Assembly: GCF_030704535.1 (NCBI RefSeq)
Contig: NC_081819.1
Location: forward strand, 20,866,001-20,930,000
Direction of reading: 5' to 3'
Source: Vitis vinifera
Taxonomy: Eukaryota > Streptophyta > Magnoliopsida > Vitales > Vitaceae
Length of the DNA: 64,000 nucleotides
Shown here: positions 46,001 to 59,756 of the stretch, in pieces
How the letters are laid out: each line of letters starts with the position of its first letter
Numbering within the stretch: position 1 is the stretch's first letter
Notes under the pieces: model-generated
What the model was told of the DNA's origin: nothing
Seen by the model: only the letters and a program-made list of their open reading frames with translations
The model's database searches: none
Program-made: the position numbers and the translations under genes

Positions 46001-49000
46001 AAAAAGGCCCGATATTAAAAGAATCAAACAATTAAATAAAAAGAAATGAACAAGCAAAAGAGATATAAGCAGTCCTGGAAGGAGGACATACTAGATATAT
46101 GTGACCATACTACCAGGTTGACTTTTAGGTCAGCAGATCAATAACAATCATATTTTAGTAGCGTCATGTGAAACTTTGTGTCAGCATCTTTGTAACCAAT
46201 GCACTTTCTAATCTATCCAATAGGTACACCAGATTCTCTATTGACAGAACCATATGGCTTTATCGACTATTAGAGAATTGATTAGAAGCTGCTTAGAAGA
46301 TCAACAAGTAATATGGAAGACAAGCTAATATATTATTTCTAAAGTACAGTCCAAATGGTGCACAGAAAACTAAACAAGTGAAATATATTAGATGCCATTG
46401 GCAAGTCAAACAAAGGTGGATGTATTCTTATATCAGTGCTCCAATAGTATTTACATATCAGTGCAAACCTTTGATTCAACATCCTTCATAATCTTTAGTC
46501 AAATAAAATTCCTCAATTTTTTCCACTGCATATAATTGGTACTTGACTTAACAAAATTATCATTCAAACAGTGTCAGAATGAAGGTTTAAAAAAACTAAT
46601 TGGCATAGCCATTTCCCTTTTATTCATGTCAGACTCTCAGTAATAAATGACAATATCATCTTATTTAGTGAAAAAAAAAACTAAATGACAACAACAATAA
46701 AGAAGGGAGGTTTCAAGTTTGAGTTCCAGTAGGAACAAAAAAAATGGTAAGTATCAAAAAAGGGAAAAACAATATAACTTGACTGCTGAAATTTCAAGCA
46801 AGAAAGCACAAATGTTTATGAATAATACATGAAAAGTCTATAGTGCATTACACAAGACCAACATACTTGAGAGCCAGTTCTGTGTGTTGAAGTCTGTAAT
46901 AGAACACAGCAAGATCTCCATAACTCTTCATTGTGTCTGGATGATCAAGTCCTAGTTCTCTCTCATTGATGTCCAACGCCTTTTGTTGATAAATTGTGGC
47001 CTGAAATTGGGACAACTCTTGAATTAACCATATAGTTATGGAAAAATGAGAATAGGCAACAAGGAAAAAAAAAAAAAAAAACAGCATAGATTTACATGGA
47101 AAACCCTAGATGGGAAAAACCATAGGCAAAGGAGAAAAAAATCCACTATGTCAAAAATTGGTGCAAAAGGGGAGAGATTCGAACAACTACTACATAGGCA
47201 TAAACATCATAACCTGATCCCTGCACTACCACCACAAACCTCCCAAAATATCTCATAATTTTTCTTTACTACATATGTCGCACTGCAAGCTTTTTGGATC
47301 AGACCAAATAGAATTTGGGTCACCAAACTCTAACACATATCATGTAAACTTTCTCAAAGAAAGGAAAACACCAAATATCTTTGAAGGTTAGATGCCTATA
47401 TAGTGACTGGAGCCTAAAGGGCAAATCTATTAGGTGCATTTCTAGAAATAGTTTAACAGAACATTGAGAAAGACAACAAATTTATTATTCTATAACAGAG
47501 AAGATTCCATGAACACCAAGACAAAATGGACTCGTAATGGACCTGATTGAAGTCCCCTGTATGATACAAAACTACAGCAAGGAGGCTGTAAGCTCCTGCT
47601 GTCATTCGATGGTAGGGACCACAAACTGCGACCAGCTTTGCCAGAGCCTGCAAAAACCACAAAAATACAAAAGGTAGCATATTAATTTACCAATGAACAG
47701 GCAAAGAAAGATTTTTCTGCTGCACCCGATTGGTAGTTTACATATAGAAATGACAAACCGATGGACTTTTAAATCAAATACCTTTGTCCCATAGCTGACT
47801 GCATCTTCAAGTTTTCCCTTATCTAGAGCTGTTTTTGATGATTCTAGAAGTTGTCGTCCATCTGCAGATGAGCATGCTGCTTGCTGAAAAGAAAAAGAAA
47901 TGCAATTAAATCCAGATTATTGAATGGTTTAATTATTTGTAAGACAAGATAAGAAACAATGTGTTCTATTATTCTATCAAATAGCATAGTTTGTTCATCA
48001 CCTTATGCACTGGTACCAAGCTAATAACGTCAAGTTTTTGGAAAGGGTATGGAGAATCCATATCAAAATCCCTTGGAACTAGCTCAATTCCCACCTGAAA
48101 AAGAAAAAGGCAGAATCGTCAGCCCTCATTTCCACTGTGAGCAAGAAGACCTATTATCCATGAGTTTTTCCTAAGCATTACAAATATTTGTTTTAATATA
48201 TTTCATTTCCTGAAAGGATTTTCCCTAAACTAGGAAAGAAATTAATTTTGCTTTTAAGAATATATATAATTGCTGCCCATCCATGATATAAATATCCTAA
48301 GTAAGTTCTTAATTCTTTTTCCATTCTCTCAACACAACTGAAGCATTCTTCAAATTTATATAAATAACCCATGATATAATGTTTAAAATCATAAAACTAC
48401 AAAACCCACATATCCAATATAAAAGAATGTGGGGCATACTCAAAGTTTTGGAACACATAGGCCAATGCCAAAATACCTTATGACATAATCCCCGTAGAAC
48501 TGCAAATTTCCGCACATCTTTGTAGTTTAATGTGCTAAAATCCCATTCATATCGCTTCTTCAAGAATACCTCCAACCATCTCCACACAAGGGGATGAGCA
48601 TTGCATGACTGATTTAATTCTCTATTTCCAGGAACCCCAAGCATCAGATTCAGTGCAGCAGCTATTGACATAGCCAATTTCTCAGGATTAACAACAGCAG
48701 CTATTACTGCCTGCAGAATGTGCTTAAAAGCCCGCACTATCATCTCATGAATACAAAGTGACTGCACGTGTGATAACTTTTCTGAAAGTTTAACCTGGTA
48801 AAGAAAAAATACCAAGCATTATTTGAGATGGGAAAAAAACCCATGTATAGTAATATTTCATAATTTTGAACAATATTATATGGACGCTTCAAAACAAGTG
48901 AAGTACCATCAGACATGGGCAGAGGATGTTTACTTGACATGCCTTCTGTTGGGCAAATGCCCCACAGGCAAGTCCAACAAAAGAAAATGATGAAATCCTA

Positions 49001-52000
49001 GTTCAGTAAAAGTTCCTACTTCAGTATATTCCTTTTGTTAAAATATTTCAAAATGGATGAAATTACCTCATAGGACATAAAATGTCACAGATACTCCATC
49101 TTACACCATGGTAAAGATACTTTCTTAAAATACAATGTTTTAAATGGAGAAATGAACCTTAAAAAGCTGATAAATTTTGTGTAATCTCTGTAATCCTAAT
49201 TATAAATCTCAATGAGATTTCCCATTTCTCAGAAAGGACACTGAAACAGATGACTTGTCAATCTATGACTCAAATTTCTGAGTCTCTGACTGTTTACATA
49301 TCCCATGCAGGAATTGATATTTACTTCTGGGGGTAGATAAAAAATTACCCAAACAAACAAAAGTGTTTGTTTAGGTAATTTTTGCAGGTAACTGGTGATG
49401 ATTGATTCAAACCTTTTTGATAAACAAGGTTGGAAAATAGCTACAGGAGACACACTTATAGACAGAAGGATGTCCAACACTGTGACCTCAAATAACAAAT
49501 TAACAATTGATGCAGACACAGTTTGCCAAAGTTCAAGAGGTTGCAATGCATCAATAAATTGAGATAAAAATTAGGAGTTTCTTTATGATGCAGAAATACT
49601 TTACTAAGACATGTAAAGGAATCAAAACCTAGGGGAGTACAGCACTTACAACATGTCCCAGAGAACGCATTCGAAGACCTCTAGTATGCATGAAATCGGT
49701 CAGCGTCCGACCATCCACTGGTGAGAGTTCCAATGAACCAAAATCTGCAACCTGAATTGGACAATTTTCATGCAGACACAGAAACAGAAATCACCACAAC
49801 CTTATTTTCATGCAGACATAATCAAGTTCAATCAGATATTATTCAGTGGTTACCAGTTTCGGAAGTGCAACTTCACTGTAATATTTCTGGGACAGATCAA
49901 CTAGTTCCTGTAAAGACTGTCAAAGACATGGGAGGATAAGTACAGGAAACTGAACAAAGAAGGAGCTTATACCTCCAATGGTATTGACAAAATATTACCT
50001 TGCGGTGGAGTCCAGTTTCAGATTGTTTAAGCCGGGCAAAAGCTGCATCAGACAGCATCCTCTTCAGTGCAAGTTCATTTTCATTTGCATTAGCTTCAAG
50101 CTGAGGTTTTGTTGAGGACAGTGTAGAATTTTCAGCTTCCCCAATAACAGACTCTGCAGGGGTTTTTGATTTCTCAGACTGCATTTTCAGATTGTTGCCA
50201 TCTGAATTTTTCTTATTGTTCTTAAGAGATCTAAGAGGAGTACCAAGTCCCTCGACCTTCATCTCATTTTTTGTCTTTGCAGTAGATGGTTTCTTATCTT
50301 TCTCTGTGTTGTTTTGATCCTGCAAATGCTGTATCCAGCACGCTCCAAGTTCCCATCTCACAAAAATGTGCTTTTCTACTTCCTCTTCCTGAAGCTTAGC
50401 AAGACTTTCTTCCAACAGTCCCTCCACAAAAGCTTGAGCAGCACTGAGCTCTTCGTGTTCAAGTGTTTGTGAATGCTGTACTAGTTTGTTGTTTTCTGAA
50501 GCTGTTCTTTGGTGAAGAAGCAATCTCAAACTGTAAATAACAAGGTAAGAGTGAGAAATATGAATAACTACATCAATGATCAAAAGGAGAAGTACAGATT
50601 AAGGAGCATGCACAGGCACAGCACAAACTTATGGAGGAATGTATTTGTCAATAAGCTTTTATGCAGTTTTAACTCTTACATCTCTTTTCTTATGAAGGGA
50701 AGCGGTAGCTGAAGAGTGAACATAGAAAATAGCAAACAGCATTGGGATAAACAACATTCTATAAACAAGCTTCATACGACATGAAGGGTAAATTAACCCA
50801 CCATTTGATGAGTACATCCCAAAGAACTCCGAGATTGGATAAAACCCAATCTTTTATCTTCTGAGAACATTTGCCACATTATTGATGATAAAGTAAAGTA
50901 ATTAGGACCACTAAGAAAATGACTTGATTTAGCCACAGAATTCTCCCAGGTGAGAGATCATGGTAATAAGTTTCAATTTCAGTAGAAACCTAGATGTAAT
51001 TGACACAATAATTTTGGACTCTGTAAGATAATTGTAAATATTTCCACCATGTTCACAAAAATTTCAAACAAAAGAAAAAGAAATATTACAAATTCTTTTT
51101 GGACTAACATAATTTCCTCATTCTCTACAAAATAAAACCTTGGCTAGACCCATGAATAATGAGTTCCTAAGGCGCCAAGCAATTCTCAATTGTCAACGCA
51201 ATCCAATAATCCACCCAATGGTAAGATTTCCTCAACTGTAACAGTATATTCACAAGTTCATAATGAATATCTCCACTTCTAGTGTAAAAACATGAGAACA
51301 GCATAGCTTACACAGGATACTTCAGTGACATGTTGTAGGGTTTGACAAAAACCTGTTAATATTAAGGGCATTGGCACCACCTTCAGGCTGATCAAGAAGT
51401 TCAATGCTTTGAAAATGAGTATCCATTTTGCTACTTTCTTTCCCTTCAAGTTTAACCACAGCTATATACCCACAGTATCTGACATTGACAACACCAAGAG
51501 TGGCAAAATCCTGCACTCAAAATGCAAAATTTTCTTCAACCATTTTAGCGGAAACCACTTCATATATACTAATTCAAAAAGAAAATATTCCGGATTCAAG
51601 GAACAGTCCTACTGATTGATCCTTTTTTTCAGAAATTATCTTACATGTGCAGCAGTATTTTCATCAGCAGTGATCCCTTTCAGTAGGTTTCTTTCTACTA
51701 GATTCTGTTGCCCCACTCCAGTCGCTTGAATCCCATCAATTTTAGTATCCACCTTACAGCTTGCATTTGTAGCATCTTTCATGACAATAATGGTTAAGTC
51801 CCCTACTCTCTCACTGTAAAGAATTTCACTGTTTACAGATGAATGGGTCAAATCTAGTTTTCCCATTACATGCTGCACAGCCGAAATGGCTCTGAAAATG
51901 GCAACATCTACAAACAGGCTGTGAAGAAGGAATGCTTTCCGATCTCGAATCTGCCTCTCCTCAGCTGTCTTGCAAGGCATAGATGCAAGAAGCAAAAACT

Positions 52001-55000
52001 CGTTAGCCCAGGGTATCAAGTCGCTTTTGCCATCTCTTCCTTGACCACCTCCACTTCCTCCCCATGTTTCATCCTCCACAGGTAGAGGAGGGAAAATTGC
52101 TGGTAACTGTGCTGCAACAGGGGGGATAAGCCAAGTGTTGGCTCTGAAGCCATAAGGGAGATTTCCAAACTGCAGGGCGTGTAGGAAGTTGGTTATAGAA
52201 CATAGCAAGTAGTTAGTCCAAAGGAAATTCAACACAAACTATATCATGAAATGATATATCCTGCAAGGTCAAACCTCATAGCTAGATTAAAAGAGTCAAT
52301 TCATCAGAACACAGGAATCAGTGCATTGATCATGTACCTTGTTGCGTTCTGAAAATGCCTTCATGAGATCATCATAAGCCTGAAATATGATAAATAAGAC
52401 GTGTGATAGAACTTCAATCAGATTTTAGACCCACCAAAAAGAGGAAGCAACAAGAAAGAACTATCCAAAAGTATGACTTTTCTGAAGGATGAAACAATGT
52501 TACGAACTAGACATGAAGCTCAATCTCGGGATACTTCCACCAAATCACTTGAGACTAGACACATGTTTAACTCCAATTTTATTGGATTATAAGGAGACAA
52601 GACTAGAAAATTGTTCAAAGATCCATGTCTAGCATATATACGGTCTGAATTTTTATTCTTTTTTTTTCCCTTTTATTCTTTTGATAGGTTATACATAGCC
52701 CGAAATATAAACACAAATGTGCACATAACCCAAGAGAAAAAGTACAAGTATAGACAAAATTAAACCAAAAAGAACCCAAGTTTGGCGAGTTAACAAAACT
52801 AACATTGTCAAAGGCTCTACTAAGTTGTCGTAACAGATCAACAAGGTTGTGACATAAAATCCGCTGCTTTCCAATGCTATAAAATCCTCTCCTGCAGACT
52901 TCAACAAGAACCAATTTTCCATTGCAAAGCTTCACCTACCCATGAGCAAAGCAGCTCATGAGGATTTTTCCAAAATAGAAATGAAAGAAAGAAAAAAAGC
53001 ACTAACTGAAACTTAAAAAATGGTTCTGTCAGAGGGCCTTACTTCAAGCGAGAAAAGATGATCATGCACTAAAATCTCATCATCATGCCATTTTCTTGCT
53101 CTCCTTATAACTGCAACATTCATGGGATACCCACTGAGTGTCTATGATTAATAATTGATAGTAGCCCAAATTGCCTTAATAGAACAAGAAATTAAGGTGC
53201 TATTTGAAAAATGAAACTTTTATTTTAAAAAACCATGCTTAATTGTTGCATTCAATTCTGCTTTTAGGATTTGGTGACGAACGTTTAGAAATACAAGGAA
53301 ACAAAAATTGAAATTTTCTTTTCTGTGTCTCTAAAAAGGAAAAAACAAAGCATTTATTTTTTCCTTATGTTGATAGTAGACCAAATTGCCTCATATTTTC
53401 AAAGAACATGAAACAAAGATGCCGTTCTGAAAAAATTTAAAATTTAAAATAAATAAATAAATAAATCTCTGATGGTTGCATTTCAACATGGTTCTTAAAA
53501 ATTCACAACCCAATTCTGTAAATATGACAAAATATTAAAAAGGACAAAACAAACAATAAAACATAATTCTTAAAAATTCAGGTTTTTTCTTTCTCTTTTT
53601 CTTTTTTTAAAACCAAAGAATAGAAGAGTGTTTTTTTTGTTTTCCTTTTAAAGCTTAATTTCATATACTCCATTGCTGTACTGGAACTCGATCTAAATCT
53701 GAAAGCATAATAGATTCGGTTTGCCACTAAATTTCACTCATTGTTGACTTATGCACTCGCCAACAACGACAGCCATGAATAGAACGACCGTTCTCGCATT
53801 AAAACGTTCCGTTTTAGCGTCTGAACGCCACTAAAACACACCGATTCGAGTCTCGCAAATTAGGAATAAGGCGAAAGAGATATTTACATTGCAGAGGAGG
53901 CGTGAGGTGCGAGAGAGAGAAGAACTCATAGAAGCTCCCAAGCTTAGGGCAGGAATTGCTCATCTCTCCCTCTCCTTCATTGGCCGACGATGGCGTAGGC
54001 GGCGGCGACGACGACGATGATTGCTTGGCATTCGCCAGAGCTTTGCTCGATTTATTGCCGGAATTCTTATCCTGCGCACCCTGGGCATTTTTGCCAGCAT
54101 CGGACGGTGAAGGACCGAAGCACGTAGTGCAGGCTACAATGTCCAAAACCCTTCGAACGTGCGCCGCTGCAGTGTCTTCGTCATAGTCCTCTGTTGCAGG
54201 AACCAAAAATGACTGAAGTCAGTGATTCAGTGTAGAATAAAAAACGACGTCGTAGAACCAAGAACGGAAAAACGATGGGCTGAGCTAGCTGTTCAGCGAA
54301 GCAGAAAACGACGTCGTAGAGTCGAAAATGAAAAAAAAAAAAAATGAGTGGAGTGAGTTGTTCAGTGAAGATAAAACGACGTAGTATGCGACGCAACGAC
54401 GTCGTTTCACATGGAGTACCTTCTACTAAAGTTAAAACGCATGGCTTCAGCGCTGCAACATCCACGGTGTCCTTTAATCCCGGCCCTCTCACCTAAATAA
54501 ACAACAAAAAGTCAATGATACCCCTCCATGGCATATTCAAATTTAAAATCCCCACGAAAAACTAGGGTAAAATCATAATTTACCTCATGGGATAACGAAA
54601 AATTGGTGATGTTGCAAGTTATCGTGTTCACGGATAAGAGCCGACGAACATCTATTATCCTGTCCGTTGATATTCCCTGCCCAAATATTCATTTTTTTCA
54701 ATATATAAATATATTGATAAATTTGAGTTAAATACAATAACATCAAATAATCATCCACAACTCATGTCCGCAGATTTCGGCCGGTCCAATTACGCAACCT
54801 TTTACAACCATTTATTTGTTTATATGTATAGCGTGTATGTCCTTCTTATAATGATTTATTCAAAAAAAACAAAATTTATATAAAATATAGTGTAAAAATT
54901 AGACTATTTCAATATTACTAACGTCATTTTCTACGACTTTATAATAAAAGTATATGAAAAAAATTTATCATTCAAAATGCAAACAACAAAATCCAAATCA

Positions 55001-55417
55001 TGGATGTCGATTTTTGATAATGCCAAATACAAATTTATTTGTATATCAAAATCTTTAAAAAATTAAAAAAAAAAAAAAAAAAAAAACCTTTTGCTTTTGG
55101 GAAAATATAATGATATATGATATAATTTTATATAAAATTAAAAATATTTATTTATTTATTTGTTCAAAAAGAGGTTGTTAACCAAAAATGTAGAAAATGA
55201 GCAAACCTTTAGAATGACGGAAGTTTCATCGGGGAGGTTGACGGTGACATCCATGACGACAGGAAGGACTGTAAAATTACATTAACATGTGATTAAGAAG
55301 TTAATTAATGTTAATTACAGGTTAAATAAGATTTAAGTAAAAAAATAAATTAATACCTTTCTCTTCTTTTTTCTTCTTGTCTCCCCTCTGCTTTCCACGT
55401 CCACTCTTAGGGGCCAT
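40001..55417 (-). CDS. TSS: TSS/REC-type CLU-domain TPR protein
   Basis: 23 coding exons fit in phase to give 1,860 aa: 55417-55357, 55268-55207, 54676-54584, 54492-54420, 54190-53888, 53110-53043, 52935-52804, 52379-52338, 52169-51645, 51510-51353, 50530-49999, 49907-49854, 49751-49650, 48794-48477, 48094-48002, 47883-47782, 47647-47543, 47000-46867, 45585-45402, 44169-44038, 43641-43529, 42951-42861, 42106-40001. Order: basic start [12 protein letters not shown], ubiquitin-like CLU N domain (about 25-100), CLU domain (about 270-500; [13 protein letters not shown]), eIF3-p135-like region (735-870), TPR array (880-1095; [34 protein letters not shown]), then a 701-residue last exon rich in Pro, Ser and Glu with a basic C-terminal end. 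Plant relatives (Arabidopsis TSS and REC1-3) are cytosolic/nuclear and affect chloroplast compartment size and cell growth. The N-terminal [14 protein letters not shown] looks most TSS-like. Confidence 0.9.
54240..54410. repeat. Short tandem repeat with ACGACGTCGT palindromes in TSS intron 4
   Basis: ACGACGTCGT at 54244-54253, 54308-54317 and 54396-54405, and a variant ACGACGTAGT at 54376-54385. The first two head 64-68-bp units that also share GTTCAG(C/T)GAAG at their right end. The 10-mer is a perfect palindrome with an ACGT core, the type bound by plant bZIP factors. Confidence 0.75.
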
Positions 55418-55895
55418 TTTCAACCTTTCCTCAACCAAATGAGCTGAAATATTGAATATTCTTTGATTAATGTTCATCAAGTATTTATTAAAAAAATTCG
55501 AAATTAGCACCAAATAATATGGTCTAAAGACTCTAAACTTCATCAAACCAATAGAAAAAAATCTCAAATTGTGAACTTTAAATTAAATAAATTAAAAAAA
55601 AAAAGGTTTAGAGCTTCTCCCACCAAGTATTTATAAAAATAAAAAATAAAAAAAATCCAAAGACCCACCAAAGAATATAGTATGAACTTCATTTAGTAAA
55701 TCAAAAAATCTTAAAAAATTGAATCGAAAAAAAAAAAAAAAAAAGAGGTTTAGAGCATAACCCATCAAGTATTTATTGGAAAAAAGAAAATCCAACGCCC
55801 TCCGACGAACATACTCTAGACTTGATTAAACCAATCAAAAAAGCTCGAAAAGAAAGGGGGGGGGAGAAGAAAGAAAATTCTCATTCAATCTTACC
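55418..55895 (-). other. 5' UTR intron and leader of the TSS-like gene
   Basis: On the minus strand a TTTCAG acceptor at 55446-55444 precedes 26 nt of leader and the ATG. A donor CTCTCTG|GTAAGA at about 55895 suits a leader exon to its right, giving a 5' UTR intron of about 450 bp. This region has no other coding content. Confidence 0.5.
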
Positions 55896-56253
55896 AGAGA
55901 GTGAGCAGAAGATTCAGAAGATTAAGCTGAAAACTCTTGACACAGACAATCAAAAGGGTCTTCAATCCGCCGTTAAAGCTCTGAATAAAAGAGCACCAAC
56001 AGAACGAACAGCTAAGCTATAAATATCTAGTATCTGTTAAGTGGTACGAAGATGGATGTGGGGATGGGGGTTCAGAGGGGGGATGATAATGGAGAGATGT
56101 TCACCATTGAAGAGATAGAATATGAAGCTCGAGAGAAGAATGAGAAGAGAACAGAGAAAAAGAGAGGAGATATGGAGAGGTGTGGAGTGTGATAAGGAAG
56201 GTAGGGCGGAGATTTAACAGTCAGACATATGGCATTTTATGGCAGCCTCTGCC

Positions 56254-56259
56254 TTATAC
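56254..56259 (-). promoter_or_regulatory. Candidate TATA box of the TSS-like gene
   Basis: On the minus strand GTATAAGG, followed some 60-100 nt downstream by a pyrimidine-rich leader (about 56190-56090, CT runs). It fits a first, non-coding exon ending at 55896. Confidence 0.4.
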
Positions 56260-57824
56260 TCTGTTATTCAGTAATTATGACTTTTTTTTTTTTGTTCTTT
56301 TTTGGATTTTCTTGTATTTTATTTTTTGTTTTTTGTTTTTTGTTTTTTTTTTTTTTTGTGTGTGGATATTTTCTGCTGGTGGTGGGTCCAATCTAACAAG
56401 GGAATCCAAGATCCAATGGCACAATGATCATCGATCACAGCCATTGATTTTTACTTTTTCCATTTTGAATCCCCCTTTAATGAGTTTGGTTGATATTTCC
56501 TATAATTGTCCTCTTCATTAATACATTTTAATCATCCTTTTATTTGAAAGTTATACAATTTAAGTAATTCAAAGTCGGATTTAGATGTGACATTTAAAAC
56601 ACCCGCTAACAAATCGTTTTTTCATACGCTTAGTTAATCAAACAAAAACAATATTGTCATCTTCTCCATTATTTATATTTTTAGCTTGACACAATTTCGA
56701 ATAATAATCATTTAAGACGGTATTACTACTTATATATAAAAATTACAAAACTGGGCTTTTCAACATTCAAATTCAAATACGTAATTATTTAATAAAAATT
56801 AAATATTATAAAGTATTTAAAAATCGATCCAAACCGACCTAATTTGCGAATGATTTTTCACCATTAGGCATGATTCAAATAAAAACTTTTGATGACCAAG
56901 CTAATCATAGAGCCTCATTTGTGAGGATAGCCCTAGCTTCTACTTTTGATTACATATGCATATACGTGAAACCCCATTAAGGACTCTAAATCAATAGCTT
57001 GGATCACCCACATTTACCATCCAATTGACATGAAGATTGAGCCTTCAAATGAACAAAAAAAATGGAAAAAGCATACTCATAATCCCTTGATTAGGCACAA
57101 AAAAGCAAGTCAACTAGTGGCCACTGAGTACTCAGAAATCTTTCATGACTCTCTTAACCACTTAACAAGAATAATGGGGCGGTAGGTATCACATTGTTGG
57201 TTTGTTTATACCAAAAAAAAGGACACCCCCTTTAGACAAAAACTATTGTTTCTTTTGGCCACACTGTCCCCAATCATCTATCTCTCCTTGCCCTCTCATT
57301 GGCCAATTTGCTATGATTTTGGTGAAGTTTCCACCAATTATATATCATGAAAAATAACTAACTGGCATGTGGAATACACTTGGGGAACAAGTAGAAAATA
57401 ATGGAGTGTGTTCCAAGTGTTGGATCGTGATTTATCATTATAGATTATTGGTGAAAAGTGTGGAAAAAGGGGGGTGATTTTATGGGTTATTTATTGTTTG
57501 TTTCAAAGTTAGGACATGAGAAGATGGGGGGAGAGGGGTTTCGTTGGAGAAGAAGATGGTGAGAGATTTTTAAACGTTAGTCCAACTAGAGAGAGGCCAT
57601 GGGCATGGAATCTCGTGGGAGTGGCATCTCATAGGTTTCTTGTTGCAGCTTCTTTTGCATTTGTTGGATGTCTCTATTCTGTTTTATTTTGTCCCCTGTT
57701 GTGGAATGATATCTATCTCATCTCTGTTTTTGTGTGTCTTTTCATTTTGATGCTATCTTCTCTAGGTTCTCCCCTCTTAGACCATTATTTCGAACTATAA
57801 AATTAGAACACTTGTTTAGTAAGT

Positions 57825-58170
57825 AATTGATTTCGAAAACAGTTCTAAAAAATAATTTTTTAAAATGGTTTTTTAAAATTATTTTTTGATGTTTTATAAA
57901 ATAAAAATTTATTTGAAAACCTAAAATATTTTTAATTTATTTTTAATATCATTAAATATGTTTTAAAAATAATTTTTATATATAGTCTTTTATTTTTAAT
58001 CATTTTACATATTTATATAATTATTTTTTAAAACAATCATATATAAAAACAATAGAAAACCACTACAAATATTCTCTAAAAATATCATTTTTTTGTTCTT
58101 AAGAACAAAAAACACAAAAAGCAAAAAAACAGTTTTTAATTATTAAACATGTTTTCTTTATTTTTTTATT
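57825..58170. repeat. Dispersed AT-rich repeat (same family as in WSD introns)
   Basis: It shares ATTTTTTGATGTTTTATAAA, AAATATGTTTTA and TTTATATAATTATTTTTTAA with 19928-20205 and 27104-27385. Ends are not defined. Confidence 0.5.
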
Positions 58171-59111
58171 ATAGAGAACTCATTTCTAAGTTCAAAAATA
58201 AATAATTTTATTAAAGAAATGATGTTCGGAAAGAATTAATATCAAATAGAGTCTTAATTGTTTCTCCAGCATATCCTTTAAAAATATACATGCACACTCA
58301 AAAGCAAAAAACAAAGGAGTTTTTGAACTGAAAAATTGCTCTGAATTGGTACCACGCACCCCATCCAATCCCAAGTTCCCAACCATTAAATTATAGAATA
58401 AGACTTTTAAAGCACTTACAGTTCTACTGAGCTCAATTTCCAGTACTGAAAAGTAGAGGGTATGCTGGCAATTTAATAGCAGAGAATGACTCCTCTGAAG
58501 TCTGAACTACCCTTATTCCAATTTTTGCTCTCCAGGTTCAGTATTTTAAAAGCAATGAGCTCAGTTTTGTAGAGGTTCGTACATAGAACAAATAATTGAA
58601 TTGATAAAAGAAGATGTCGAATAAAACACTTACAGAGCTACAACCGGTGGGGTTGTGTTCTACAGTCTACACTCTTGGCTCGGGCCCTTTCAAATGTCTG
58701 GGATATGTTGGGTCAGAATAAACAATTAACTCCAACTGGCCATGCTTCGTGTCTGCACTCCCTACATCTAGTAGTTTCCATACATTCTTTCTCCATCTTG
58801 TGGTTGACGAGTCATCACAACCCAGTCGGCTGCGTGGAGTTGGGTGGGATTCTGAAGATTTAAGAGCAAGTAGTTAAAAGTAAGAAGTCATAATTTAAAT
58901 GAGTGGTTATGGTATTATGAAAGTTTTATCAAGCATTAATCAATTTCCACGTAAGTTCGAAGTTCCTCAAATAGACAAGACAACTTTGATTGGAGTACTA
59001 TCCAATTCCTGTTGCTCCCTTGGATCGCCCCGTACTGGTTGTGACAGGTGTGATCAGTACCCCAAGATATGGCTCCGTATGGGCAGTTGATCGAGAAAAG
59101 TTCAAGAAGCA

Positions 59112-59133
59112 GGGGAAGGGTGGGGGGTGGGGG
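59112..59133 (+). other. G-quadruplex-forming tract
   Basis: Four G runs of at least three separated by one or two bases (GGGG AA GGG T GGGGGG T GGGGG), unusual in AT-rich surroundings. Confidence 0.6.
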
Positions 59134-59756
59134 TTGACTTCTTAGACATCTAAGGCAAAGTTTGAAGGGACACAACTTTTAAAAACATGAAGTAGATCCT
59201 TTTGCTTCTACTTGTACTTCTAGCCTTAAAAACTAATCCCAATCAGGTCCATAATCTCTCTCATTGAACTTAAAGTGAAGCCTTTAGCTACCAAAAATCC
59301 AATCCAAACAAGCCTTAATTTTCCAAGTTTTTTATTTAGATGGCTGGTTTTTTCAACCGTTTGACATAACTTTTGCATGAATCTCATTCTCAAAACTAGT
59401 ACTCAGGTTTCCTGATGGGATTATGCTAATCTGTTCAGGGGTTTAGTTCTAGGTTCACTAAAAAAAAAGAATGATTTGTATATGTTTGGCAAATGCTTCA
59501 ACAAATAAGTCTACATTTCTTCATGACTTCACACACACATACTAACAGAGGAATTAATAGCTTTTTATAGCACATTGTGAATAATTGTGATCAACAGTGG
59601 TCAATTCCACCTGAAACAATAAACCAACAGGTATGTATGACATAAAACATGAAGAACAAGGCGTTTTGTAATGATTCAGTTTCTCTTACATCAATGGAAG
59701 AGAAATCTTTGAAGCTGGAGTTGGACTCACTAGTCAAGTCATTGGGCCAATGCTGT

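Larger units (their letters stand above)
56260..59756. other. Intergenic between divergent promoter of TSS-like gene and RHL1 3' end
   Basis: AT-rich with no supported gene. It includes a 94-codon plus-strand ORF at 57516-57800 (Met-Arg-Arg-Trp start, two hydrophobic stretches, no recognised family), a GAAAACA-type dispersed repeat at 57825-58170, and a G-rich tract at 59112-59133. Confidence 0.55.

Noticed and set aside
46870..47087. Alternative reading of TSS exon 18 ending at a GTTG|GTCTTG donor
   Set aside because: Using AA|GTATGTT restores the family sequence ALKYVKRAL across the junction with exon 19 and keeps phase; the later GT does not.
57516..57800. 94-codon ORF with hydrophobic segments
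   Set aside because: Possibly a small membrane protein, but no family, promoter or splice support was found; mentioned only in the intergenic entry.
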